Notes: a model not told the origin generated them from the letters alone. A DNA stretch of 64,000 nt from Bacteroidaceae bacterium (GCA_016292045.1 JAEEZX010000018.1:22249-86248); one strand, 5' to 3'; positions 24,596-35,707 are shown, numbered from the stretch's first letter. Translations and numbers: made by a program.

Positions 24596-27562
24596 ATGGC
24601 ACAAACGGGCAAGTTAACACTACGCGACACCGCATTCGTTGACTTAATGCAGAAACGCATTTTCAACGTGCTCATAGTGGCAAATCCCTATGACGCATTC
24701 ATGCTTGAAGACGACGGACGCGTGGATGAAAAGATATTCTCGGAATACACGAAACTGGGTCTGCGCTTCCCTCCCCGATTCCTGCAGGTGGCATCAAGGG
24801 AAGAGGCAGAGCAGACAATAGCACGCGTCGGTGTGAATCTCATAATATGTATGCCAGGCACAGACGGCAGCAGCATATTCGACATCGCCCGCAGTATCAA
24901 GACCGACCACCCAACCATACCGATTGTGGTGCTGACGCCGTTCTCGCACGGTATCACAAGCCGAATGCAGAACGAGGACCTCACACCCTTCGAATACGTC
25001 TTCTGCTGGCTGGGAAACACAGAACTGCTGCTCTCCATCATCAAGCTGATTGAGGACCGCATGAATCTTGAAAACGACACGAGAGCCGGAGTGCAGATGA
25101 TACTTCTGGTGGAGGATTCCATCCGTTTCTACTCCAGCCTCCTGCCGATGCTCTATAAGTTTGTGCTCCAGCAGTCGCTGGCATTCGCCACAGAGGCGCT
25201 CAACACAAGCCTTGAAACGCTTCGCATGAGAGGACGTCCGAAGATTGTGCTGGCGCGAACATACAAGGAAGCGTGGGAGCTCTACACAAAATACGATGAC
25301 AACCTGCTCGGAGTGATATCCGACTGCCGTTTCCCCATGGAGAGATGGTATCCATCGGCAATGGACACAAGAGCGGAAACTCTTAATCCGGAAGCTGGAC
25401 TTCAGCTGCTGCAGGCCATACACGAGACAAGCCCCTACACGCCGCTCATCATGGATTCCTCCGATACCGACAAGATGGAGGCGGCGCACAACATTGGAGC
25501 GCATTTCATCGACAAGAACTCCAAGGCGATGGAACACGAGTTGCGCAAACATATGAGGCGCTTCTTCGGTTTCGGCGATTTCGTGTTCAAAGACCCGCAG
25601 ACGATGCAGGAGGTGGCACGAATACACAATCTTAAAGAGCTGCAAGACAGCATTATGACGCTTCCTGCTGATTCTTTACTTTACCATATTTCGCACAACA
25701 ATGTGTCACGATGGCTGGCCTCAAGAGCCATCTTCCCCGTGGCTGAATTCCTGAAGGGAATCACGTGGGAAAGGCTGCAGGATGTGGATGCACACCGACA
25801 GATTATCTTCGATGCAATTGTGGCTTACAGGCGCATGAAGAACCGCGGCGTGGTGGCAGTATATCAGAGAGACCGTTTCGACCAATACTCCAATTTCGCA
25901 CGTATCGGTGAAGGAAGTCTTGGCGGCAAGGGACGTGGTCTCGCTTTTCTCGACCGTCTGCTGAAGGACAAACGCTCTGATTTCCTCATGATACCCAAGA
26001 CGCTCGTGCTCTGCACGGATATCTTCGACGAATTCATGGAGAACAACGACCTCTACGGCATCGCTCTCTCGGATCGCAGCGATGAGGAAATACTTCAGGC
26101 CTTCCTGGAAGCAAAACTGCCCGAACACCTGCTGGGCGACCTCGAAGCCTTTCAGGATGTTGTTGGCGGCCCGCTCGCCGTGCGTTCGTCATCACTCCTT
26201 GAGGATGCTCACTATCAGCCCTTTGCCGGAATATATTCCACCTATATGGTGAGATACGACAAAGAGAACAATCCTGAGAGTCCTACTTCCAACCTGAGAC
26301 GTCTGGCGCAGGCCATCAAAGGTGTCTACGCATCTGTATATTACAGAGGTAGCAAGGATTATATGACAGCTACCTCAAACGTCATCGATCAGGAAAAGAT
26401 GGCTGTCATCTTGCAGGAAGTTGTGGGCGAAGAGCACGGAGACCGCTTCTATCCGACGATATCTGGTGTGGCACGCAGCATAAACTACTATCCCATCGGT
26501 GACGAGCGTGCCGAAGAAGGCATCGTATCTCTGGCAATGGGATTGGGTAAGCACATTGTGGACGGAGGCACAACGCTACGCGTGTGTCCTGCGCATCCCG
26601 ATCAGGTGTTGCAAATGTCGGAGATGGAGATTGCTTTGCGCGACACACAGACATCATTCCTCGCGCTTAGCACAAAAAAGACGGAGGCAAATATGAGTGT
26701 GGACGACGGATTCAACCTCGTTCGGGTACCCGTGAGAGAAGCTGAGGGCGACGGAACGCTGCAATGGATATGCTCCACATTCGATCCGATGGATCAGCGT
26801 ATATACGACAGCTACTACGAAGGACGCAACCGCAAGATAATATCTTTTGCCGGAGTGCTGCAGAACAACGTGTTCCCCCTGCCCGAACTTCTGCGCGAAG
26901 TGCTCGATATGGGACAGAATGCTATGCGCCGTCCTGTCGAGATTGAGTTTGCCGTGAATCTGCACGCAGACAAGACCGGCGAGTTCTACCTTCTGCAGAT
27001 ACGTCCTATGGTGGACAACCGTTTCCAGTTGGACGAAGACCTGAGAACTGTCTCTGACGATGTCTGTCTGCTGCGCTCCCACAATGCCATCGGATTCGGT
27101 GTGTGGAATGACATACAGGATGTTGTCTACGTTCCCACAAAAAACTTCTCTCCTGCCAAGAATACCCAGATAGCAGAGGAGGTGGATAAGATAAACCGCA
27201 AACTGCTCTCGGAAGGCAGAAAATGCCTGCTTATAGGTCCTGGACGCTGGGGCACATCGGATCCCTGGTTGGGCATCCCTGTGAAATGGCCGCATATTTC
27301 TTCTGCGCAGGTGATTGTGGAAGCCGGAATGGACAGCTTCCAGGTGGATCCCTCGCAGGGAACGCATTTCTTCCAGAATCTCACGTCGTTGGGTGTCGGG
27401 TATTTGACCATCAATGCATTCTCAGGCGACGGACTTTGGCGTGAGGAGTTGCTGAACGACATGCCTGCTGAAATGGAAACCGAACACGTGCGCCTGATAC
27501 ACCTTCAGCAACCGCTCACAATAAAAATTGACGGACAAAAGAAGGAGGCGATTGTAGTTTAG
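24596..27562 (+). CDS. PEP/pyruvate-binding (PEP synthase-like) protein with N-terminal receiver-like domains
   Basis: A 988-residue cytosolic protein. Residues ~20-155 and ~165-340 are two receiver-like alpha/beta domains (FNVLIVANPYD; VQMILLVEDSIRFYSS), the second with an Asp pair typical of receivers (VEDS) and LGVISDCRFP. From ~435 comes the ATP-grasp PEP-synthase/PPDK N-terminal domain: GEGSLGGKGRGLAFL (~438), GGPLAVRSSSLLED (~523), EFYLLQIRPMVD near 800. The phosphohistidine swivel and the PEP-binding barrel of true PpsA are missing, so it cannot run the full reaction alone. Bacteroidota genomes often label it 'phosphoenolpyruvate synthase'. Role unknown; perhaps a phosphotransfer or sensory protein. 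Its stop codon lies inside a heptamer repeat. Confidence 0.8.
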   Translation: MAQTGKLTLRDTAFVDLMQKRIFNVLIVANPYDAFMLEDDGRVDEKIFSEYTKLGLRFPPRFLQVASREEAEQTIARVGVNLIICMPGTDGSSIFDIARSIKTDHPTIPIVVLTPFSHGITSRMQNEDLTPFEYVFCWLGNTELLLSIIKLIEDRMNLENDTRAGVQMILLVEDSIRFYSSLLPMLYKFVLQQSLAFATEALNTSLETLRMRGRPKIVLARTYKEAWELYTKYDDNLLGVISDCRFPMERWYPSAMDTRAETLNPEAGLQLLQAIHETSPYTPLIMDSSDTDKMEAAHNIGAHFIDKNSKAMEHELRKHMRRFFGFGDFVFKDPQTMQEVARIHNLKELQDSIMTLPADSLLYHISHNNVSRWLASRAIFPVAEFLKGITWERLQDVDAHRQIIFDAIVAYRRMKNRGVVAVYQRDRFDQYSNFARIGEGSLGGKGRGLAFLDRLLKDKRSDFLMIPKTLVLCTDIFDEFMENNDLYGIALSDRSDEEILQAFLEAKLPEHLLGDLEAFQDVVGGPLAVRSSSLLEDAHYQPFAGIYSTYMVRYDKENNPESPTSNLRRLAQAIKGVYASVYYRGSKDYMTATSNVIDQEKMAVILQEVVGEEHGDRFYPTISGVARSINYYPIGDERAEEGIVSLAMGLGKHIVDGGTTLRVCPAHPDQVLQMSEMEIALRDTQTSFLALSTKKTEANMSVDDGFNLVRVPVREAEGDGTLQWICSTFDPMDQRIYDSYYEGRNRKIISFAGVLQNNVFPLPELLREVLDMGQNAMRRPVEIEFAVNLHADKTGEFYLLQIRPMVDNRFQLDEDLRTVSDDVCLLRSHNAIGFGVWNDIQDVVYVPTKNFSPAKNTQIAEEVDKINRKLLSEGRKCLLIGPGRWGTSDPWLGIPVKWPHISSAQVIVEAGMDSFQVDPSQGTHFFQNLTSLGVGYLTINAFSGDGLWREELLNDMPAEMETEHVRLIHLQQPLTIKIDGQKKEAIVV

Positions 27563-27578
27563 AGTTTAGAGTTTAGAG
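27558..27578. repeat. 7-bp tandem repeat TTTAGAG x3
   Basis: Three exact TTTAGAG units; the first supplies the TAG stop codon of the upstream gene. Confidence 0.85.
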
Positions 27579-27597
27579 TTAAAAAGATAATTTAAGT

Positions 27598-28773
27598 ATG
27601 TTGAACAAAAAAATCACTCTTTTGGCATTGTGTGCATTCACGATGCAGAATCTGTTTGCTCTCAACAACGGGAGCGATGCAGACGAAAACACCTTCACAC
27701 CCGCAGAAGAAACGTCCTATCATCAGGATCCGCAGTCGAAAAGTATGAAGGAAGTGCTCAACCCCGTAATGGAAAAAGCTCCCGACTGGACTAAAGATGT
27801 GGCCGACCGTATCAAGCTGCACGGTTATGCCCAAGGTGCTTACATCTACAACAACGCCAACGGCGAAAACAGAAACAGCTTCGACATGAAGCGCGTCATC
27901 TTCTGGGTGGATGCCCGCATCACACCGCGCTGGTCGTTCTCCTTCATGCACGACTTCATGTCCGTAGTGCAGGAATACTACACTGATTTCAGCTTCTTCA
28001 AAAACAAGAAATATCTGACGGTGCGCTTCGGACAGTTCAAGCACGCCAGCACCTACGAGAATCCCCTTTCTCCCACCGGATTGGAAACCATTGACGTCTA
28101 TTCCGAGGGCGTTGTCTATCTGGCAGGATGCGGCAGCGACCGTATGTTCGGCACCTCCTACGGCCGAGAAATGGGTCTGGCACTCTACGGCGAAGCCGCT
28201 AAAGGCAAGTTTGCATACAATTTCCAGGTGCTCAACGGCTGCATCATCAACAAATTCGACAACAACAACCAGAAGGATATGGTCCTGCGACTGGAATACC
28301 GTCCTGTGAAGGGTCTCAATATCGTGGCCACCGGTCGCGTGGGACGAGGCCAGAATATGCTCAACTTTGAATCACCCATAACCGGTATCGGTGCCGGCGA
28401 GCGCTATGTGCGCAACCGCTATTCTTTCGGCGGCGCTTACGATTGCAAATGGATTCGCCTTCACGGTGAATATCTGGAGGGTAAGGACGGACCCACAAGC
28501 TCCCGTGGCGGCTATCTCACAGGCAGTGTTCCCCTGGGTCTGAAGGGTTTTGAGAGCGTCTTCTCTTACGACTACTTCAACTATAACGTTTCAAGGGGTT
28601 ACGATCAGCACAAAGCCGTTGTCGGATTGCAGTATTGGTTCTTCAAAAAGTGCCGTGTGCAGGCACAGTACATTTACAAGTCGGCCGTTATCAACGGCGG
28701 CTTAACCGGATGCGAATACGTGCGTGGAGACAATCACGGCGTACAGGTACAGTTACAGGTTCGCTTCAACTAA
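27598..28773 (+). CDS. Outer-membrane porin, OprO/OprP-like
   Basis: A 391-residue beta-barrel protein of the phosphate-selective porin O/P type. N-terminal signal peptide (MLNKKITLLALCAFTMQNLFA). Body of alternating strands with aromatic girdles, such as RVIFWVDARITPRWSFSFMHDF, YLTVRFGQFKHAS, WIRLHGEYLEGKD, AVVGLQYWFFKK; it ends in VQVQLQVRFN with the C-terminal Phe near-end typical of outer-membrane proteins. Substrate is not deducible; it may be anion or small-molecule specific. Precedes the sodium symporter by 17 bp, so uptake across both membranes could be coupled. Confidence 0.8.
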   Translation: MLNKKITLLALCAFTMQNLFALNNGSDADENTFTPAEETSYHQDPQSKSMKEVLNPVMEKAPDWTKDVADRIKLHGYAQGAYIYNNANGENRNSFDMKRVIFWVDARITPRWSFSFMHDFMSVVQEYYTDFSFFKNKKYLTVRFGQFKHASTYENPLSPTGLETIDVYSEGVVYLAGCGSDRMFGTSYGREMGLALYGEAAKGKFAYNFQVLNGCIINKFDNNNQKDMVLRLEYRPVKGLNIVATGRVGRGQNMLNFESPITGIGAGERYVRNRYSFGGAYDCKWIRLHGEYLEGKDGPTSSRGGYLTGSVPLGLKGFESVFSYDYFNYNVSRGYDQHKAVVGLQYWFFKKCRVQAQYIYKSAVINGGLTGCEYVRGDNHGVQVQLQVRFN

Positions 28774-28790
28774 AACAATCTCTATAAATT

Positions 28791-30317
28791 ATGCTAATAA
28801 AAATAAGCCTCACCATCATATTTCTGATGGTAATGATTGGAGTGGGTCTGTACTCACGTAAACAGGCAAGCAGCGTAGACGGTTTCGTACTTGGCGGACG
28901 CAATGTAGGCGGCTGGCTCACAGCCTTTGCTTATGGTACGAGTTATTTCTCCGCAGTCGTATTCGTAGGCTACGCAGGACAGTTCGGATGGAAGTACGGT
29001 ATGAGTGCTTCGTGGATTGGTGTCGGAAATGCTGTTATCGGTTCGCTTCTCGCATGGCTCGTGCTGGGCAAACGCACAAGACAGATGACACAGCAGTTGC
29101 AGTCGCGCACGATGCCCGACTTCTTCGGTTCACGATATGGAGACGAAGGACTTCGCGTTGTCGCATCCATCATCGCTTTCGTCTTCCTTATCCCATACAC
29201 CGCAGGTGTATATATGGGTATCTCAAAACTCTTTGAAATGGGTTTCAACATCCCTTATAGCTATTGTGCCATCACTATGGCCATTCTCACTGCTGTATAT
29301 GTCATACTCGGAGGATATAAGGCTACTGCCATCAACGATTTCATTCAGGGCCTCATCATGCTCTTCGGTATTGTAACCGTTATTGCCGTAGTGCTCAACA
29401 GTCAGGGAGGTCTGCATGCAGCGTATGAAAGTATGCTTGCACAGGTGCCCAATAACGACGACCTCACTCAGCGCGGTGCGGATTTATACAAGAACTTCAA
29501 GCCCGGCGACTTTGCTTCGTGGTTCGGTCCTAATCCCATGAGTCTTTTGGGCGTAGTAATTCTCACATCACTGGGCACATGGGGATTGCCGCAGATGGTG
29601 GGTAAGTTCTACTCCATCACTGACGAAAGCGCTATTCGCAGGGGTACAATCATTTCTACCGTCTTCGCACTCGTCGTGGCAGGCGGATGTTATTTCCTCG
29701 GCGGTTTCGGACGCCTCTTCATGAAGACAGCATTCAATACAGAGACAGGCAAGTTTGCTTACGACAACATCGTACCGACTATGCTTGAGACGCTTCCCGA
29801 CATTCTTATCGCACTCGTCGTTTTGCTTGTGCTCTCAGCCTCTATGTCAACATTGGCAGGTCTGGTACTCACATCATCGTCTACAATGACGCTCGACCTA
29901 ATCTATCGCGATAAGAAGGCGAATGACAAAGAAGTACGTGAGGGAGAAATCGATGATACCGTACACGGCAACATCGAAAAGCGCAAAGTCATCGTGATGC
30001 GCGTGTTGATTGTCTTCTTCATCGTCATCTCTGTGATGATAGCCATGAATCCGCCACAGTTCATCGCCCAGCTTATGGGCATCTCGTGGGGAGCTCTTGC
30101 AGGAGCATTCCTGGCTCCTTTCATGCTGGGACTCTACTGGAAAGGTGTCACACGTCAAGCTGTGTGGGCATGCTTCATCTGGGGTGTCGGCATCACCGTG
30201 ATAAACATGATGACTGGAAATGCTCTAATGAACCCCATCGACTGCGGTGCTGTCGCAATGCTGGGCGGATTCCCGGTTGTATGGATTGTCAGCTTGCTGA
30301 CTCCTACTCGACAGTAA
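28791..30317 (+). CDS. Sodium:solute symporter (SSS family)
   Basis: Inner-membrane Na+-coupled importer of 508 residues with ~13 predicted helices, beginning ISLTIIFLMVMIGVGLYSRK. Family marks: VLGGRNVGGWLTAFAYGTSYFSAVVFVGYAG and GGYKATAINDFIQGLIM, which matches the SSS signature; NPMSLLGVVILTSLGTWGLPQMVGKFY is the conserved mid-region. Substrate unknown (proline, sugar and monocarboxylate carriers are in this family). Its 3' end overlaps convergent glmS by 14 nt. Likely same transcript as the porin. Confidence 0.9.
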   Translation: MLIKISLTIIFLMVMIGVGLYSRKQASSVDGFVLGGRNVGGWLTAFAYGTSYFSAVVFVGYAGQFGWKYGMSASWIGVGNAVIGSLLAWLVLGKRTRQMTQQLQSRTMPDFFGSRYGDEGLRVVASIIAFVFLIPYTAGVYMGISKLFEMGFNIPYSYCAITMAILTAVYVILGGYKATAINDFIQGLIMLFGIVTVIAVVLNSQGGLHAAYESMLAQVPNNDDLTQRGADLYKNFKPGDFASWFGPNPMSLLGVVILTSLGTWGLPQMVGKFYSITDESAIRRGTIISTVFALVVAGGCYFLGGFGRLFMKTAFNTETGKFAYDNIVPTMLETLPDILIALVVLLVLSASMSTLAGLVLTSSSTMTLDLIYRDKKANDKEVREGEIDDTVHGNIEKRKVIVMRVLIVFFIVISVMIAMNPPQFIAQLMGISWGALAGAFLAPFMLGLYWKGVTRQAVWACFIWGVGITVINMMTGNALMNPIDCGAVAMLGGFPVVWIVSLLTPTRQ

Positions 30318-32214
30318 CGCTCTTTGCAAGGTTACGGGGTTGATCCACATTCAGCCCCTTAGCCACAGCAACATGATATGACAACAATTGAAGAGGTATC
30401 ACAGACAGTAGAGGCACCAGCCATCCTATTGTCTGTGGTATTTCTATAATATCCTCCACGATTTTCTTCACCTGCTCATCTCCCTCTGTCACCACAGCAT
30501 AAATGTGTCCGCCACGTGAATTTATTTCCTGCATATTGGAGATAATCTTTTCGTAAAGAGCATGGTGTGTGGCAACAAATACTACCGGCATCTGCTCATC
30601 GACAAGTGCGATAGGTCCGTGTTTCATCTCAGCAGCAGGATAACCTTCCGCATGAATGTAAGATATCTCCTTCAGCTTCAATGCTCCCTCAAGAGCCACA
30701 GGGAAGTTCCATCCGCGGCCCAGATACAGGCAATTGGAAGCTTTTGCAAAACGCTGGGCAATGGCTTTAATCTTATCATTCTGCTCCAACACCTTCTTTA
30801 TCTTTTCGGGTATCTGAATCAGTTCGTGAATCGTCTCATCATATTCCTTCTGCGACATCGTACCCTTTGCAAGGCCCAACGCCAAAGACAGCATCGCAAG
30901 AACAGTTACCTGACCCGTAAATGCTTTTGTTGAGGCAACGCCTATCTCCGGCCCCACATGAATGTAAACGCCTGTATGGCTCTCGCGTGCAATACTGCTT
31001 CCCACTGCATTAACAATACCAAACACCAGTGCGCCGTGTGCCTTTGCCTGTTCAATGGCAGCCAAAGTGTCTGCCGTCTCACCGCTCTGCGATATAGCCA
31101 TAACAACATCGTCCGGTTCTATCACAGGGTCACTGTAACGAAACTCTGATGCATATGCCACCTCCACCGGGATACGGCAGAAATGCTCTATATACTGTTT
31201 ACCTATCAAACCGGCATGCCACGATGTGCCGCAAGATACAATGATGATACGTCGGGCGCGAAGCAATTCTCTTCTGTGTTGCGTCACAGCCGAAAGCACC
31301 ACCTGCAAACCGCTTTCCGGTCCCTCGTGACCTCTATATGCAGACGAATATGGAGACTCTACTATACGACCGCTCATACAATCCTTTAGTACGTTCGGCT
31401 GATCGAAAATCTCCTTGAGCATAAAGTGGTCGTATCCGTCGTGATCAAGCATAGACAGATCGAGATTCACCTCTTTCACTTCGCCCTTGGTCTCTTCACC
31501 TTGAAGGTTGTATATCTTGATGTCTTTGCCTCGCGACACTACAGCCACTTCCTCATCCTTGAGATATATAATTTGTTTCGTATATTCTGCTATCGGAGAG
31601 GCATCGGAAGCCAGGAAATACTCCGAGTGGTCTTCCACCACACCGATGGCCAGAGGCGAACTCTTACGGGCACAAACCAGTTCATCCGGATGATTGGCAT
31701 CTATAACGGCTACAGCATAGGCACCGAATACCAGTTTGAGAGCATTGCGCACAGCCTCGCTCAGTGAACATTGTTTCAGATTCTGGGTATATTCTATGAG
31801 TTGCACCAGAACCTCCGTATCCGTCTCACTCTTGAAATGAAATCCTCTCTTCTTCAACTGTTCGCGCAATGTAGCATAATTCTCAATGATACCGTTGTGC
31901 ACCAGTGTGAGACGTCCGGATTCAGATACATGCGGATGAGCATTAACCTCTGATGGAACACCGTGAGTGGCCCATCTTGTGTGAGCTATACCCAAAGTAC
32001 AACTCTTCGTGATGTCTTCTCCTTCCGAAGAAGCTTTCATGACTACATCCTCCAGGTCCGACACCTTGCCCTTGGCTTTATATACATGCAGACCTTTATC
32101 ATTCATCAGGGCACACCCTGCAGAGTCATAGCCTCTGTATTCCAAACGATGCAATCCCTTTATAAGAATCGGGTATGCTTCTCTCTTACCGATATATCCA
32201 ACTATTCCACACAT
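30304..32214 (-). CDS. glmS: Glutamine--fructose-6-phosphate aminotransferase
   Basis: Makes glucosamine-6-phosphate from fructose-6-phosphate and glutamine, the entry to UDP-GlcNAc. 636 residues. N-terminal nucleophile Cys2 in MCGIVGYIGKREAY; glutaminase signatures ITRWATHG-like (TRWATHGVPS) and HNGIIENYATLREQL; two SIS sugar-isomerase domains (SCGTSWHAGLIGKQY, SQSGETADTLAAIEQ); C-terminal catalytic tail PRNLAKSVTVE. No glmS ribozyme motif is visible upstream. It follows the sulfotransferase gene by 11 bp and ends the sulfation operon, an unusual placement for a cell-wall precursor gene. Confidence 0.96.
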   Translation of the reverse strand: MCGIVGYIGKREAYPILIKGLHRLEYRGYDSAGCALMNDKGLHVYKAKGKVSDLEDVVMKASSEGEDITKSCTLGIAHTRWATHGVPSEVNAHPHVSESGRLTLVHNGIIENYATLREQLKKRGFHFKSETDTEVLVQLIEYTQNLKQCSLSEAVRNALKLVFGAYAVAVIDANHPDELVCARKSSPLAIGVVEDHSEYFLASDASPIAEYTKQIIYLKDEEVAVVSRGKDIKIYNLQGEETKGEVKEVNLDLSMLDHDGYDHFMLKEIFDQPNVLKDCMSGRIVESPYSSAYRGHEGPESGLQVVLSAVTQHRRELLRARRIIIVSCGTSWHAGLIGKQYIEHFCRIPVEVAYASEFRYSDPVIEPDDVVMAISQSGETADTLAAIEQAKAHGALVFGIVNAVGSSIARESHTGVYIHVGPEIGVASTKAFTGQVTVLAMLSLALGLAKGTMSQKEYDETIHELIQIPEKIKKVLEQNDKIKAIAQRFAKASNCLYLGRGWNFPVALEGALKLKEISYIHAEGYPAAEMKHGPIALVDEQMPVVFVATHHALYEKIISNMQEINSRGGHIYAVVTEGDEQVKKIVEDIIEIPQTIGWLVPLLSVIPLQLLSYHVAVAKGLNVDQPRNLAKSVTVE

Positions 32215-32225
32215 ATAAATATCTT

Positions 32226-33374
32226 TTAGTTATTATTATTTTCTTTAATCAAATCATATCCCATTTGAGGAATCAAGTCACCGATGGCTTCGTTCACGAG
32301 TTTTATTGTACGTGGCTCATATGAGTAACTGTTCTTCTTGTATCTCCTCTGTGATTCAATGTATTTTCTTATCCGGGGTTCTGCTTCCTCCCAGTTGGGA
32401 AGTGACAGTTTTTCGTATACAGACTTTATCGTCTCATAGGGATTGTGCTCTATGTCCTCAAACTTCACCTCCATCAGATGTCCTTCGGGAATACATTTCT
32501 TCTGCTCTTCGTACGCAAAATACAATTCACGATATGCATAGAGAATATTCTGTTCCAGCTCCTCCATCGTGATGCAATTCCATTGAAGAGGTACCATCGT
32601 CTCCGAGATGAAAGCCCTGCTGGATTCAAACACCGTATAAGGATTGCGACGCAAGTGCAAGAAACGCGCCTCGGGGAACATTTCCGTCAGTATCTTCACT
32701 TTTCCCGTATGTGGAGGATTCTTCGACAAATACTGCAATCTGTCATATTTATATCCTTCTGGATGAAGATTTTCCGTATTCCATATTGAGATCTTTACAA
32801 GCTTCTGGAATTGCTCCTTAAATTCTTCTGTTTCCTCTCTCGTCGCTTTCTTCATTGTGAGGAAACGGTCGCAGTATTCGCGCATCGACTTAGGAAACAC
32901 CCAGAAATTGTAATAGGTTATCGGACATGTATTCTGCAATGCAAATTCCTCCTCCTGCGGTTGATCCACAGAGAGAGGCATGTAATCTGTCGGGCGACGC
33001 TCGGGAATTGCCAGATTCATGAAGAATTTGAAAAGCCACTGCCATCTCATCATCAGGTGGGGAAAACAAGTCTGATACGTAGTAGTGTGAGCAAAATGAG
33101 GATCCTGGGCGAAGATATTGTGCACGAAAGTTGTACCAGAGCGCCAGTGTCCCAAAATGAAGAACGGGTCGCATCCGAGCGGCTTGTCTGATAACAATCT
33201 CTGGTATTTACGCTCCTGACCACGACCGAACAGCCACAGAATCTTCTGCAGCAGCGAGGTGAGACGATAGCAGAACAGTCTGTCCTCATCTATCTCCCTT
33301 CCCTCTACGATGCGGCGCAAAGTTTCTTTGTCGGCACCAACGAGAGTATTTACAGGTAGTCTATCGTAATTCAA
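32226..33374 (-). CDS. PAPS-dependent sulfotransferase
   Basis: A 382-residue cytosolic sulfotransferase. 5'-PSB loop [17 protein letters not shown] (core 75-83) and 3'-phosphate-binding segment [21 protein letters not shown] are both clear, and the pattern fits the Sulfotransfer_3-type family. Directly downstream of cysD, cysN and cysC, which make PAPS, its donor; the gene overlaps cysN by 14 nt. From memory, a cluster of similar make-up in Bacteroides thetaiotaomicron sulfates sterols and steroid hormones. The acceptor here cannot be read from sequence; sterols, lipids or amino sugars (given glmS next door) are candidates. ATG at 33374. Confidence 0.9.
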   Translation of the reverse strand: MNYDRLPVNTLVGADKETLRRIVEGREIDEDRLFCYRLTSLLQKILWLFGRGQERKYQRLLSDKPLGCDPFFILGHWRSGTTFVHNIFAQDPHFAHTTTYQTCFPHLMMRWQWLFKFFMNLAIPERRPTDYMPLSVDQPQEEEFALQNTCPITYYNFWVFPKSMREYCDRFLTMKKATREETEEFKEQFQKLVKISIWNTENLHPEGYKYDRLQYLSKNPPHTGKVKILTEMFPEARFLHLRRNPYTVFESSRAFISETMVPLQWNCITMEELEQNILYAYRELYFAYEEQKKCIPEGHLMEVKFEDIEHNPYETIKSVYEKLSLPNWEEAEPRIRKYIESQRRYKKNSYSYEPRTIKLVNEAIGDLIPQMGYDLIKENNNN

Positions 33375-34782
33375 TGTCTATATTCTGTTTACGTAATGAT
33401 TCTATTACTTTTTCCAACGCCTCACGATGCTCCTCGCCTATTCCGAGAACTTTCATGTCGATGACAGGTCGGGAGAACTTTGTTGCATCGCTCTGCCTTG
33501 CCGACTCGATTATCATACCCACAGCCGAGGTATTGTTCGTAATGGGGTCAATGAGTATAAAACTGCCCATAGCTCTGTTCTCTTTGTATGCATCGAAGAA
33601 GAGAGGCTGCGCCGTCTCAATCTTCACCTCTCCTATTGTGTTCAGCGTAAATGGGCGGGCGCTCTCATGCTCCATCGTGTTGACGTTGACAATATGGTCG
33701 ATGGCCGTTATCTGAGCACGTGTGGTGCGTGTTGTCTGCTTTAGGAAGAACTGCTTCGTCTTGTCCATCACTTCCTCATCCATCCACACCAGCATCGACC
33801 TGAATGCACGCGACATCATCGGTTTCTCTGCTGCCGTCTTCACAATCATTTCACCTCTCGAGATATCAATCTCGTCCTCCAGACATATTGTCACCGACTG
33901 TGGACAGAAAGCCTCTTTCAAATCTCCGTCGTAGGTCACGATGCGACTCACCTTGCTCTTCTTCATCGAAGGCAGAGCCGTCACCTCATCTCCCACTCTC
34001 ACCACACCGCTTGCCACCTTGCCGCAGAACCCGCGGAAATCAAGATTCGGACGCAGTACGTATTGCACCGGGAAGCGGAAATCCTTCATATTTCTGTCCA
34101 GATCTATAGGAACATTCTCAATGAAAGCGAGCAGCGACGGTCCCTCATACCATGACATATTATCCGAACGCTCCACCACATTGTCTCCGCAGAGAGCAGA
34201 GAGAGGTATGCACGTCACATCCTCCACTCCCAAAGCATCCGTAACAGCCAGATACTCTTCACTGATTTTCTTGAATACATCCTCGCTGTAATCCACAAGG
34301 TCCATCTTGTTCACGGCAAGCACTATATGCTTGATACCGAGCAGCGAGACGAGATACGTGTGACGTCGGGTCTGTGTCACCACACCTGTGCGTGCATCCA
34401 CAAGGATGATTGCCAGATTGGCTGTGGAGCCGCCCGTAATCATATTTCTCGTATACTGCTCGTGTCCCGGAGTGTCGGCAATGATGAACTTACGTTTGTT
34501 GGTGGAGAAGTAGCGGTATGCCACATCAATGGTGATACCTTCCTCACGCTCAGCCTTCAATCCGTCCAGCAGCAAGGCATAGTCTATCTGTCCCGCTCCT
34601 GCATTTCCCACGCGGCGCGAATCGCGCTCCAATGCCGAAAGCTGATCCTCATACAGTTTCTTGGAGTCGAAGAGCAACCGTCCTATCAGCGTAGACTTAC
34701 CGTCGTCCACGCTACCGGCTGTCAGCAGTCGCAGCAGCGATTTCTGCTCGTCTTGATCCAGATAAACCTTTATATCTTTCAT
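33361..34782 (-). CDS. cysN: Sulfate adenylyltransferase subunit 1 (GTPase)
   Basis: GTPase that drives APS formation by CysD. 473 residues from the ATG at 34782. G1 [11 protein letters not shown] (21-31), G3 [13 protein letters not shown]4 NKMD in [11 protein letters not shown], and EF-Tu-like domains 2 and 3 behind it. No CysC kinase domain is fused at the C-terminus; APS kinase is a separate gene here. The upstream extension of the frame overlaps cysD and is not used. Part of the tightly packed sulfation operon. Confidence 0.95.
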   Translation of the reverse strand: MKDIKVYLDQDEQKSLLRLLTAGSVDDGKSTLIGRLLFDSKKLYEDQLSALERDSRRVGNAGAGQIDYALLLDGLKAEREEGITIDVAYRYFSTNKRKFIIADTPGHEQYTRNMITGGSTANLAIILVDARTGVVTQTRRHTYLVSLLGIKHIVLAVNKMDLVDYSEDVFKKISEEYLAVTDALGVEDVTCIPLSALCGDNVVERSDNMSWYEGPSLLAFIENVPIDLDRNMKDFRFPVQYVLRPNLDFRGFCGKVASGVVRVGDEVTALPSMKKSKVSRIVTYDGDLKEAFCPQSVTICLEDEIDISRGEMIVKTAAEKPMMSRAFRSMLVWMDEEVMDKTKQFFLKQTTRTTRAQITAIDHIVNVNTMEHESARPFTLNTIGEVKIETAQPLFFDAYKENRAMGSFILIDPITNNTSAVGMIIESARQSDATKFSRPVIDMKVLGIGEEHREALEKVIESLRKQNIDIELR

Positions 34783-34801
34783 TTCCAATCCTTCTTCTCC
34801 G

Positions 34802-35707
34802 TTAGAAATAGCCCTCGCGTTTCTTCTGTTCCATTGATGCCTCCTGGTCGAAGTCGATAACACGTGTGGTGCGCTCGCTCTTCGTTGTAGTCATCATCTC
34901 CTCCACTATTTCCTCTATGGTGCTCGCCTCGCTCTCCACAGCTCCTGTCAGCGGCCAGCATCCCAACGTGCGGAATCTCACCATACGGGGCTTCACAAGC
35001 GGCAGATATTCCTTCGGCAGACGTTCGTCGTCGGCCATAATCAGGTTGCCGTCTATCTCCACACAGGGACGCTCCTTGGCGTAGTAGAGAGGCACGATAG
35101 GTATCTGCTCCAGACGTATATACTGCCATATATCCAGTTCCGTCCAGTTGGAGAGCGGGAACACTCGGATACTTTCCCCGCGATGGATACGCGTATTGTA
35201 TATATCCCACAGTTCCGGGCGCTGTCTCTTGGGGTCCCACTGGTTGGCTCTGTCGCGGAACGAGAATATTCTCTCCTTCGCCCTGCTCTTCTCCTCATCG
35301 CGGCGGGCTCCCCCGAATGCGGCATCGAATTTATGTTTTGCCAGCGCGTCCAGCAGCGCCTTTGTCTTCATCAGGTCGGTATGCACCTTACTGCCGTGAG
35401 TGAAAGGGCCCACACCCGCATTGAAAGCTTCCATATTGGATTCCACAATGAGATTCCACCCGTGCTCCCTGGCATACGAATCGCGGAATTCTATCATCTC
35501 GCGGAATTTCCACTTGGAGTCGATATGCATCAGAGGGAACGGCACCTTACCCGGAGCAAAGGCTTTCTCTGCCAGTCGCACCATCACACTGGAGTCCTTG
35601 CCGATACTGTAGAGCATCACGGGATTCTCAAATTCAGAAGCCACCTCCCTTATGATGTGGATGGATTCTGCCTCCAGTTCCTTCAAGTGGCTTAGTTTAT
35701 ATGACAT
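34802..35707 (-). CDS. cysD: Sulfate adenylyltransferase subunit 2
   Basis: Adenylates sulfate to APS with ATP. 301 residues. PP-loop [14 protein letters not shown], then [30 protein letters not shown] and [14 protein letters not shown], all family-typical. Its 5' end overlaps cysC by 11 nt; cysN starts 20 bp downstream. ATG at 35707. Confidence 0.96.
   Translation of the reverse strand: MSYKLSHLKELEAESIHIIREVASEFENPVMLYSIGKDSSVMVRLAEKAFAPGKVPFPLMHIDSKWKFREMIEFRDSYAREHGWNLIVESNMEAFNAGVGPFTHGSKVHTDLMKTKALLDALAKHKFDAAFGGARRDEEKSRAKERIFSFRDRANQWDPKRQRPELWDIYNTRIHRGESIRVFPLSNWTELDIWQYIRLEQIPIVPLYYAKERPCVEIDGNLIMADDERLPKEYLPLVKPRMVRFRTLGCWPLTGAVESEASTIEEIVEEMMTTTKSERTTRVIDFDQEASMEQKKREGYF

Noticed and set aside
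32215-32225. glmS ribozyme
   Set aside because: Only 11 bp separate glmS from the previous gene, too short for the ribozyme.
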